In this document: positions 44,603 through 55,900 of the stretch, piece by piece
Layout of the letters: each line of letters opens with the position of its first letter
Numbering within the stretch: the stretch's first letter is position 1
DNA from: Amyelois transitella
Lineage: Eukaryota; Arthropoda; Insecta; Lepidoptera; Pyralidae
Length of the DNA stretch: 64,000 nt
Reading direction: 5' to 3'
Assembly: GCF_032362555.1 (NCBI RefSeq)
Contig: NC_083517.1
Span: 1,198,001-1,262,000, forward strand
Notes under the pieces: generated by a model
What the model saw: only the letters and a program-made list of their open reading frames with translations
Told to the model about the DNA's origin: nothing
Database searches by the model: none
Translations under genes and position numbers: made by a program

Positions 44603-45498
44603 ACATTTATTATTTTGATTATTTGTGTTTATTCCTTTTCGTTGATGTACAATGGTTGGTTCCGTTTAAAGTGCTTAAACTTATATAAAAAGTTGCAGTT
44701 AAATAATAATACATACCTATTTATCGATACCTCTCCTATAGCAATGGAGTTAGCATTCACATCAATTTATAAGCAACGCATAGCTCACTTTTAAGTCAGT
44801 CCTTTTAACTAGCTCTCAATTTTTATACGTCATTTTATGGGAAAGTGAGTTTAGTTAAAATAAAAATAAAGTTTTACTGACACTGTTTCATACCGTTTAC
44901 ATGCGATGGATACTTGCCTAATATTAATTTACAAAAAAAAGAGACCCCTCCCCCTGCCCTCAGAAAATTTGGGATAGAAAATGTACTAATCAGTTTGCCT
45001 GATGCAAGGCGTGTATGCGAACACTACTTTCCAGCAAACTTATAGAAATAAATACCATTCCCATCTGTACAGCGACATCTATATATATTTATATTATATA
45101 TTATAGCACCTTCATTAACAGTTACAAAACCAAAAGCTATTGCATTAAAGATAACATAGGTAGGTACTATTGGTCTTACAAAATTTATAAAGAATTCTTC
45201 TAGATACAAAGTTGAATTGAAATAAAGCAATTAAAATAGATAGTATATGTATTTACCAGTGTTTTTGCATGGCCAGTAACTTTACAAACAATATTTACAA
45301 TACATAATTGAACCCCCTCATTGCGCAAGGAAATTGTATAATTGGGAAAATATAAAAAGAAACAGCTTCTATTTAAATGCAAGTCTCTGTAAGTACTCCA
45401 TACACCCATTTCCATACATAGTAACTGACCGATGCCTGTACTTGAAAGATATGAGGAAAAATCGATATATGTATATATATATGGGAGATCTACATAAG
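44603..45498. other. Convergent intergenic DNA
   Basis: AT-rich spacer between DPAGT1 and VPS54; short ORFs only. Confidence 0.35.
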
Positions 45499-45728
45499 AA
45501 TAAATATGATTTTAGAATTTTTGTCTCTATCGGTCTGTCTGTCTGTATGTTTGTACTCGCATTACGCGAACACTAGGTATAGCTCCAGTTTGAATGCGGT
45601 TTTCTTAGATGTATTAGACTTGGTCCAACTTAAAAACTGGTATACAAAAATCAACCACCCCTTTATGGGACAATTCAGGAAGTCAACTTTTCAGCGAACT
45701 TTTACGCCGAAATCGCGGGTATAAGCTA
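45499..45728 (+). mobile_element. Helitron-like 3' part
   Basis: Ends GCCGAAATCGCGGGTATAAG CTAG|T; the 5' end is not clear. Confidence 0.5.
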
Positions 45729-46337
45729 GTCTATAATATTACATAGGTATACTTCGTCTACTTTTATTCAATGGTATTAATACCTACTTGAATAAAAGTA
45801 AGCAAGTAAAACCTGCACCAATTTTATAAATTAAACGCTTTTACACATAGTTCTGGCCGCTTTCACCATAAGATCCTGAAAATACCAACAAATACCAGAA
45901 AAATGCAGAAAAATACGTTCGTCAAGTGCTTAAAAACATGATAATAACGCTATTATAGTCAATAATATTGATCCCTTGTCACATTATAATGTATGATTGA
46001 ATTCCCACTTATTTGTGTATTTTGAAATATTTATATAGCATACATCTAGCGAAAAGGAACATGAAAGGCAAACATTTTTAAGGTCCTGAGATATTTAATA
46101 AATATTCTTTCCCAATCATCAATAATTACAAAATATGGATACAATAATTCAGCAATATACAAATATACCTTGTTCTACCAGGGCTTGAAATTTAAAGCGC
46201 AGATCTATCCTACATTGGAATTGTCAGTTGTCTAATATTTTTGGTACTGGTATAAACTGACATAGTCATATTTGAAAATATCATAATTTCAAGTCCTAGC
46301 CAGAACCAACAGAATTTTAAACACATTTAGAATGTTA
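45729..46337. other. Intergenic DNA before the VPS54 3' end
   Basis: Nothing recognised. An inverted repeat around CTTTTATTCAA and TTGAATAAAAG (45760-45800) is a short hairpin. Confidence 0.35.
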
Positions 46338-46343
46338 TTTATT
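46338..46343 (-). terminator. Probable VPS54 poly(A) signal
   Basis: AATAAA on the minus strand about 80 bp past the stop. Confidence 0.5.
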
Positions 46344-46423
46344 TACATATTGAGTTTTTATTTATATACTATTAAAATACATAGGTATAATATCTTCTTC
46401 ACAATCAGTACTAAACGGTACAA

Positions 46424-49228
46424 TTAATTTAACCAAATATCATACAGAATATTATCTTCGGTATCATTCTCGTTGATTACTCTAAGAGTTTTAAGTGTTT
46501 GCAAGTAAAATGTTAATTCCGAAGTAACCACGCCATGTTGAGGGCTGCCATTAGCTACAATATTCATTTTCGCCAACTGCTCTCTCAATTTATCCTTAAA
46601 ATTATCATGCACTCTTTTATATATGGTCCTTATTTGTTCAATTGGTAAAATATCAATTAACGCTTCATGTAATTTAACTAAATGTTTGGAAATATTCCGG
46701 AATGTCTGAGACGGGACTGGAGGCTTAGCGTCCCAGCCAGTTAGCTGGGATATTAACATGTTACTGACTATTAGGCAAATCTTATTCTCTATCTCTTGCT
46801 TATGACTAACTATATCACTTTCAATGTTACTAAAGCCATTTAATGATAGTTCCTGGGCGTGCAGTTTCTCCAATAGCTGTTTTATTAGTGGTAGTAGCCA
46901 AAGGATGACTTGCAAAGACCTAGAGACTAGGGCGAGGTTGGAAGTAGATATTGTCTTCAAGCCCGCACTTTGTATTGCGCCCGCGCCGAGCACCAATTGG
47001 CAACAGCGAGAATTGAACAATCTGATGAGTTCCAACATACAATGAACTAAGTACTGCACTATAACTGGCGACTGTCTCGTCGCGTCACAATACTCCAGCA
47101 GAATTCTGATGAGGAGTTGAACAGTAGCCACCACTGAGAAATTTTCTTTATTGATAACTAAATATTTGCCCTCAGATTTCCTACTATCACACTGTAGACT
47201 AGAAGGTATCTCCCCATGTTCGCATATCTTGTCGACAATACTTTGTAAGTCCTGTGGCACATCAGCAGTTTTCCACCTCTCTAAGTTAAGACTAGTGGTG
47301 AGTTGGGACCTCTTTTCTGCATGTAGGTTCTGTATATATTTCATTGCGAAACTTCTCAATGCAAGTTTCATAGCGTTGCTGTAATGGCCCGTTATCTTTT
47401 CACACTCATTGGAAAAATGTTCAATTAAATTTGAAAGTGTAGACAATTGATTTAAATCTGAGAATACATAATCTTTGTCAGTTCTTGTTACTATAAGATT
47501 CGCGCAGCGCTCGTTGCAGTAATCGGAAAGTGAAATGATTATCTTTTTCAATTTATCTTCCACATTCATTATCTCTTCGGGCGTCCACATTTCGTCCCCC
47601 TCGTTACCAGTCACATCTTCCAATTGGCTTATTTCAAGAATTAAATTATTCAATGACAGCAGTCTTCGAAATAAAGTGATAAGATTTGGTGCTACTTTTT
47701 CTAAAAATATTATTCCTTCATTACATAGGAGCCATGTATTGTCAGCATTTGATCCTCTTAATACAATTTCAGTATTGCCATCTCTCTCTGCTATAATTTC
47801 TATAACACTTTGCTTGATAGTAGCTTGAATAGAAGTCATGGCTTCCACTTTGAAGGTATCTAAGAAATCGAATTCCTTCAATCTGAGAATGCCTGACACT
47901 ATAGACACAACCTTGTCCCTTTCTGATATCTCTGATAGGTCTTGTGGCGGTCTATTTAGATCTGTTACTAGGAACCGTTGAAATTCATTACTAAGCATTT
48001 TGTGAATTAACCTTTTCATTTCAGTTAATTGCGGAGACAAATGCCTAAAGGCTTGTATGCCAGATAAGCGAGTTGAAAGGACTTTTTGTGTGGAGCTAAT
48101 TAAGTCAAGAGCGGCCACATAATCTGAAGTGCTGAGGAGGAGTTGAATCATAGGCTGAGTTTGCTGGACAGTGGTCATCAGTTTCATAAGTTCTTGGACA
48201 TTACCAAGGTTTCTTTTGATTCTTGACAAACTAACTAACTTCAAGGGAGTGACGGTTAAATTTTCTTTAACCTGAGTTATATTTTGGCGAGTGTGCTGTA
48301 CGGCTTTGACAGCTTTCGCCATTTGCTCCATGATAGTATCGTGGGATAGCATGGCATGAAAAAATGCGTCTGATTTTTGCGCTACTTGCTTAGATATCTT
48401 CATTTCAATTACATCAAGGTATGTACTTAAAGTTTCTTGCAGAGATCTAATAGCGGCACTAGAGTTGAGGTAATTACACAGGTTAGGGAAAACCTGGCTA
48501 AATACTTTAGGGTCATTGAGGGCTAAGGCTGGTTCATAAAATATCTCTGGTATCTCACAGTCATTTTCTACAACTGGTGTCTTCGTTTTTGCAGGCACGT
48601 TTTCTTTGAATCTACAGTGCCTTCTGTACCTTTTAGCAATTTTTTTACAGTAAGATTCAAAATGATTTAAAGTGATATCTGGTAAATACGGGCTGGGGTA
48701 TATTTCAACCTTTTCTACAAAGTTATCACCCCATGTTTTAGTAAAAAAATTGCTTTGCTTGCCTCTGTTTGGATCGTTTAATACTGCTGGTAGATTCTGT
48801 GATGAGGAATAAAATGTCCAGTCTTCAGAAACATCCTTGGCGTACAAGTGGTACTCTCTTACGTGATACTTGAACCCTGCTTTTCTCAAGTCCCCAAATT
48901 GTAAAGCAGAACATATGCCATTCTGCCCATATTGACATAAGATTATGGATCCTTCTTTAATACTGTGCTTATCCTGGATGTGCCTGAAAATAAAATAATC
49001 AATTTTTTTGTTGGTATGCACAGACTAACAAAACGAGAAAAATGGCGAAAATAAAGAGCCTCTAACCCGTAACTAGTAGATAACCTTATAGAAAGTAAGT
49101 GCAATATTAAGATAAGGAGATACAACGAACCTTTCAAATTCTGTTGCTGTGGAGAATAACAGACTTGGACAGTGGATACAATTTTGCCATGATGGTGTTT
49201 TTTTACTAGCAGCGGGGTTGTCCTCCAT
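46424..49228 (-). CDS. VPS54: Vacuolar protein sorting-associated protein 54 (GARP complex)
   Basis: Two exons, 49228-49131 and 48983-46424, give 885 residues (vertebrate VPS54 is about 980). VPS54 is the GARP-specific subunit of the complex that tethers endosome-derived vesicles to the trans-Golgi. The stretch WTFYSSSQNLPAVLNDPNRG followed by FFTKTWGDNFVEKVE is diagnostic of the family. The long helical middle and C-terminal part matches the rod-like tether organisation. The start at 49228 is chosen because it splices in frame (AG|G CAC) to HIQDKH; the alternative ATG at 49233 is in another frame. Across the junction the N-terminus forms a C-x2-C-x12-H-x4-H pattern (residues 17-38), a possible zinc finger. 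The insect gene is called scattered. Confidence 0.95.
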
Positions 49229-49948
49229 GACATCTTCGTGTCTTCTAAACGATTTATAGGAAATGTTTTTTATAAAGTATTATTAAATATTTCATTGGTA
49301 CTATATTCAATTGCTGGAAATAAGATTTTGATCGCTGTTTCATTTCCATCAAATTTCCTATTTCATTTCATTTTCATTTAGATCATGATGTTGATGACAT
49401 TTTTCTGACATTTCAATGCAACGACATGACAATGACATTTTGTTTCTTTGAAATTGTATGTATTTCGCTCAAAGAAAATTAGGTGAAGCTTTCAAGGCTC
49501 ATTCGAGTTTAACTCTGGATATCCTATAAATGTAATGGGAGATTAACTGAATGTAAAATTCCCGAGATTGCGTGTCGCGACGTCTTACATAAAATATGTT
49601 AACTAATGAAAACTCTTCGCTATTTACCTACTATTATAATCTAAGTAATCTCCTGAAAAATACGCTGTGGTGGAGCAGAATAGAAAAGTCATTATCATAT
49701 TCATGTGAAAAAATAAGTTGACAAAGTTAGTTCAATTAAATGACGTTGTCATTGACAATGTCAATATGTCATTAAAAAGCATTAAGACCCGGCTCGGGAG
49801 GCGAATAATTATATTATGTATCAAACGAAAACATTATTTCATTAATAATTCTGATTATTTCCTTAAAAAATAGATTTCTAATACACCTTTGGTGCAGAAA
49901 AACCATTGGGAACCCATATTTTATAAAGTGAAGTAAAGAGCTAGTAAA
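49229..49948. promoter_or_regulatory. Shared 5' region of VPS54 and LARP7
   Basis: 720 bp between divergent start codons. Clusters of GACAT/ATGTC repeats (TGATGACATTTTTCTGACAT near 49390-49440 and GTCATTGACAATGTC near 49745) resemble those upstream of DPAGT1. No TATA box assigned. Confidence 0.5.
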
Positions 49949-52900
49949 ATGTCTGAATCCGAATCAGCAGATGTAGAAACAGTGGAAGGGACTAAACAAG
50001 AAAGTAGTCCGAGAAAACGAGTTAGACATCGCAAGAAGCAGCTCTATGAGAATATTTTGAAACAAATGGAGTTTTATTTCAGTGACGCAAACCTTAATAA
50101 GGATAGGTTCTTGGGCGAACTAATTAAGAAAGAACCGTTTGTTCCATTAGAAATATTTTTAAAATTCAATAAAATTCGGTCTATGACCCAAGATATTAAT
50201 GATATTGTGAAAGCTATGAAGAATTCTACAATTTTGGAGCTTTCAGAAGATAAAACTAAGGTATGGTTCAAAAATTATTTTAGAGAATTCAATGTGGTTT
50301 ATTTTTCACAACTTGATTTGCAGTGAAGCATTCAAATTGAACTGATAATTTCAGGTAAAGAGGCAAACTCCTATACTCCCGTACGATGCAGATCAAAGGA
50401 CAGTATATGTGGAGTCTATACCTGTGACAGCGAGCAGGGAGTGGCTGGAGAGGGTGTTCTCGGATTATGGTCGAGTAGCTTATATTTCATTGCCCAAGTT
50501 TAAGAATTCACAAAGAATTAAGGTACAAAATATATTTTTCAATATTTTTTTTTATATTGTTGTAGTAACCTAGATAATTTCTTTATTATTTTCTTGGTTG
50601 GTAGTAGAGTTTCCCCTATTAAATAAATAAAAGGGCTTAAAAAAATAATATGTACTGAATACTACTACAAATACTTTTAGGAATATTTATCTGAGAAATT
50701 TGATTACCACATTTTCAATACTCACTGAGTGGCTATCAGATGAAACAAAATTAAACATAGTTTCATTTGTATTTGGATCTTTTTGTGTCAAACTCAATGT
50801 TTCAACATAAAGAGATCCACACCTACACAAGAGTGGAAGGTATTTTAAAAAGTATGATAGACTTTGTGATTGTAGATGAAAGATTGAAGAACAAAGTGCT
50901 GGATACCCGTGCATATCACGGTGCTGGCATTGACTCGGACCATTTACTGGTGATATCCCGGATAAGGGGTATCTTCAATCGCTGGCGGCACAGGGTAAGG
51001 GAGCAAACCAGCGCTTTGGAAAGAGTAAAAGTAGAAAATTTGCAAGATATGGATGTAGGGAAGAAGTATATTAATAGACTGAAGGATGAATTTGAAGATT
51101 TAGAGGAAATGAGCGATATTGAAGATGGATGGAAGGAATTTAAAGAAAGAATTGTGAAAGTAGCTGTTGAAGTGTGTGGTGTAAGTAGAAGAAGGAAAGG
51201 AAAAAATCACAAAAATGCGTGGATGAGTAAAGATGTGCAAGAACTTGTGCGATTAAAGAAGAAAGCATGGCTGGATTTGTTAGCAGCAAAAGCTAACTTA
51301 AGAATGCAAGAGGTTATAGATGAAGATGTGAATGAAGCACGTAAGGAATATAAGAAAATGAAAGATTTGGTTAAGAAAGCTGTGATTAGAAAGAAAGAAG
51401 AGTATAAAGAGGATTTTGATAAAAGGCTATCAGAAGACTTTCAGTCAAATCTGAAAGTATTCTGGAAATCCGTAAGGTCAGCCCGAGGAAATACTATAAC
51501 CAGAGAGCTGACTAGGATCAGATGCCAGGATGGTAGCGTTGTGAAAGGAGAAGAATGTGTACTAAAGATATGGAAGGACTATTTTGAAAGTTTATTTGAA
51601 AAAAAGGAAGGAAATAAGAAAGATTTCTGCTATAGCGAAGAAAAAGAGAATGAGATGGAAGGCGAAATTGAAATGTTCGAAGTTGTGGAAGCACTTAAGA
51701 GTATGAAAGCGGGAAAGGCTGCTGGGTGTGATAGAGTGTCGGTCGAGATGCTTAAAGCAGGAAAAGGCGTAGTAGCTAGTCAGTTGTACTGCCTTTTCAA
51801 TTTGTGTTGGAGAAGCGGCCGAGTACCAAAAGATTGGTGTAAGGCTGTTATCGTGCCACTTTACAAAGGAAAAGGGTCACAGCTGGACTGCAAAAATTAT
51901 CGTGGTATAAGCCTGCTTAGCGTCGTCGGCAAATTGTATGCTAAGGTATTGATTAATAGAGTCAGGAATGAAACTGATGACAAAATATGGGATGCTCAAG
52001 CGGGATTTCGAAAGGGAATGGGATGTACTGATCAGGTCTTTTCCTTGCGGTGCATAGCCGAAAAGTTTTTGGCCAAGAGTCAAAAAGTCTATTGCACATT
52101 CGTAGATCTGGAAAAGGCCTATGACAGAGTTGAGAGGAATGAATTGTGGTCAGCACTTTCTATGCATGGGGTGAGCAGTCTCTTAATACGAGCACTGAAA
52201 TCCTTATATGAGGATTCGAGTGCTTGTGTCAGGATAAACGGAGCGCACACTGAGTGGTTTAAGATTGAGAAAGGCGTTAGGCAAGGATGTGTTGCGTCAC
52301 CGTGGCTGTTCAACCTATTTATGGATAGCTGTTTGACAGATTTGAAAGAGTCTAAAAGTGGATTAAGGATGAATGAGTTACTCGTCAAATGTCTGCTCTA
52401 TGCCGACGATCAGGTTATACTGGCGTCATCAGCGGAGGAGTTACAGGAGATGGTAAACTGTATGCATGAAGCTTTAAAAGAGAAAGGAATGAAAGTGAAC
52501 GTAAGTAAAACTAAAACACTGGTTTTTGAAATGGAGAAAGAAATGACAGCATGTAATATTTTGATTGGAGGAGAAAAAGTGGAGCAAGTGAAAGAGTTTG
52601 TATATCTAGGATCAAAGTTTACATCAGATGGCAAGTATGATAGTGATATTGAAAGGAGAGTGAACGCGGGGAACATGGTGAATGGAGCTTTGCATGCCTT
52701 TATGAGCAGTCAGAAACTATCCAAAAAGGCTCGACTGGCTGTGCACAGGGGCGTGTTGGTCCCGACATTAATGTATGGGAGTGAAAGTTGGGTATGGCAA
52801 AAGAAGCATGAAAGCAGAATAAATGCAGTGGAAATGAGAGCGTTAAGGAGTATGATGGGTGTGAAATTGAGTGACAGGATAAGGAACAGCGTGATAAGGG

Positions 52901-55900
52901 AATGTTGTGATGTGAAAGAAGATGTAGTTACAGGAATAGAAAAGGGTATGTTAAGATGGTTCGGTCATGTGGAGAGGATGAATGAAAGCAGGTTGACTAA
53001 GCAGATATACAAGGAGAGTGTGGAGGGAAAGGTCGGAGTGGGAAGGCCTAGACGAACGTATCTTGATCAAATTAAGGACGTCCTGGTAAAGGGTCAGGTC
53101 AAAAGTACCCGAAACCGCCGAGCTTGTATGAAGAGAGTTATGAATGTGGACGAAGCGAAAGAAGTATGCAGAGATCGTGGCAAGTGGAAAGAGGTAGTCT
53201 CTGCCTACCCCTCCGGGAAAGAGGCGTGATTTTATGTATGTATGTATGTATGTTTCATTTGTATTGTATTAATGACTCATACATACATACAGTCTTGTCT
53301 ATATCCCTTATGGGGTAGACAGAGCCAACAGTCTTGAAAAGACTGATAGGCCATGTTCAGTTTTTTGGTAATTAATTAATTGATTTCTGACTCAAAGTTG
53401 GCAAATAAATGTTTAAAATCTTAGAATTATCTGAGTAAATGGTTAATGTTTGAAATTCAGTAAATTATCTTATCAGGATTTAGGAGAGGAGTTGAGAGCA
53501 ATTCTTGTCATTGTCGTTGTGATGCCTCTACTATTTATATTATAGTACATGTATGTAGGTTTTTCTATTGATATTTGTAATTAAAAGTGAATGCAATTTA
53601 GGTTTATTAGTATCAGTTAGTTTATGTGTGTTAAGTTTATATCTAATTAAAAGTTAAAAAACAGTATTTGTATGTAACTTTTTAATAATTATAACAAATA
53701 TCAAAACTATAAATTGAACATAAATTAAAGAAATTAAAAGAAATAATTCTAATAATATAATGATATTTGGGTGTATTTGTAGGTGAACAAATACACCCGA
53801 ATATAAAACTAACGCTTATGTACAAAAAAGCAAGTCCCAGCATTGTATGTACACTAGCCAATGCCTTTCTTTAATACAAGAAGAAATTTCGTAAGAAATA
53901 AGAAAAGAACAGATATAATTGTCTGTGTTTGATCAAGTTCAACAGTTTTACTGAATCTACTTTTCCAGGGTTATGGATTCATAGAATTTAGTAAACCTGA
54001 GGAAGCACAGAAATGTATCAGCACTTTCACCAAAATGGGATGCAAACTTCCGACATGTATGCCTCCGGAAGATCTTTCCTCTATAAAAATGTTCAGTGTG
54101 GAACCACCTTTAGATGACACACCGGAAGAGAGAGAAGATTTTGAGCCACCAAAGAAGAAGATGAAGAAGAATAAAGACAAGAAAGCACATAAAAATCTGG
54201 AATTGAAACTGGAGCTTGAGTCTGATCGTGAAAAAACATTGGATACACCAACGGTAAGAATTTAATAAAAAAAAATTTTCAAGTTCTTATTACAAAGTGT
54301 GCTGATCAGCCATATAAAAATTAAAGACTCAGAGTTAAAAGTGTCTCAACAAAAGTCTGTGTGTGCTGCCAGTCTCTCATGGTCTCAAACTATGGGTCTC
54401 TTAAATAGGCTCAGGGTCACTCAGTGAGCCATGGAGAGAGCTATGCTCAGTATTTCTCTGCAAGATCAAATGAAGAGATTCATGAAGTAGTGTGTCGACA
54501 CACACTACTCAAAATGTGTTTTCTTAATATTGATCAGTTTTCCTTTCAACCCATCAGACTTAATAAAATTTCAACAAACAAATCACATTAATAAGTCTGG
54601 TGGGTTGAAGAACAATTAATAAGAAGGGTGTTGTGGAGATACAGTTTTGTATAGCTCATCTTTCATTTGTTTTCAGAAAGAAGATGCCAGTGTATCTACG
54701 CCAACAGAAGTAAGTAAATTCTTTATTTCATCATAGCACTGTTGGATGTAGGTGTATCCAGTATTTGTTTGTTTTGACCTTTTGTAGTCTAACAGGTCCC
54801 AGTTTAAAAATCACTCGGAACCTTATATAAGTATACTACTCTGTCAAGAAAGTAGCAGGAAAAGATCAATATGTAATACACAAACTGTTTGTTATTCATC
54901 CAAATTTATTTTATCACCTTCAAAATATGCTCCTTTAGAAACGATACACTTACGCCAACGAATAATCCAATCATCAAAACATTTTTTAAACGCTGTTTCC
55001 GGAATTGAGGTCAGTTCTCGCCGCGAATTCTCTTTTATGTCTTCTACCGATTGAAAACGGGTGCCACGAAGTGGTAATTTGAGTTTAGGAAAAAGAAAAA
55101 AGTCGGCTGGAGCCATATCTGGTGAATATGGTGGTTGCTCGATGGTATTTGTTGAGTGTTTGGTTAAAAATTCGTTCACAATGATGGCCTTGTGCGAAGG
55201 TGCATTATCATGGTGCAAAATCCAAGAATTTTCTTTCCACAAATCTGGCCTTTTTCGTCGGATTTGCTCTCTTGAACGCCGCATAACACTCAAATAATAT
55301 TCCTTATTTACCGTTTGACCTTCCGGCAAGAATTCCGAGTGCACAACACCGCGATAGTCAAAGAAAACAGTCAACATGACTTTGACTTTTGAACGACTTT
55401 GGCGTGGTTTTTTCGGTTTCGGTTCAGTTGGAAGGCGCCACTCCGAAGCTTGTTGACTAGTTTGCATGTCAAACTCGTAAACCCACGGCTCGTCACCAGT
55501 AACAATGCGTTTCATGAATGTTGGGTCGGAATTGACTCGTTCTAGCATGTCCTCAGCGACTCTCATGCGATAGAGTTTTTGAAAAAAATTCAGGTCTTTT
55601 GGGACTAGCCGAGCGGCAACATGTTTCATACCCAAATTATTAGTTAAAATGGTACGGATCGACTCGTGAGATACAGAAAGTTCGGTGGCTATCTCTCTCA
55701 AAGTTGAATGAGGATTTTCAGTCACTATTTCCTTCACTTTTGCGATGTTAACTTCAGTTGCAGACGTTGATGGCCTACCAGAGCGAGGCAAATCTTCCAT
55801 CACATCTCGACCGCTTTTGAACGCTTTGTACCACTCATAAGCACGAGTTTTTGATAAAGTCGATTCACCGTAAGCCTTCTGTAACATTTTCAGTGACTCC

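Noticed and set aside
48984-49021. VPS54 start at the ATG within the single long frame near 49021
   Set aside because: That part reads through an intron. The spliced start at 49228 gives a continuous N-terminus and proper GT-AG sites.
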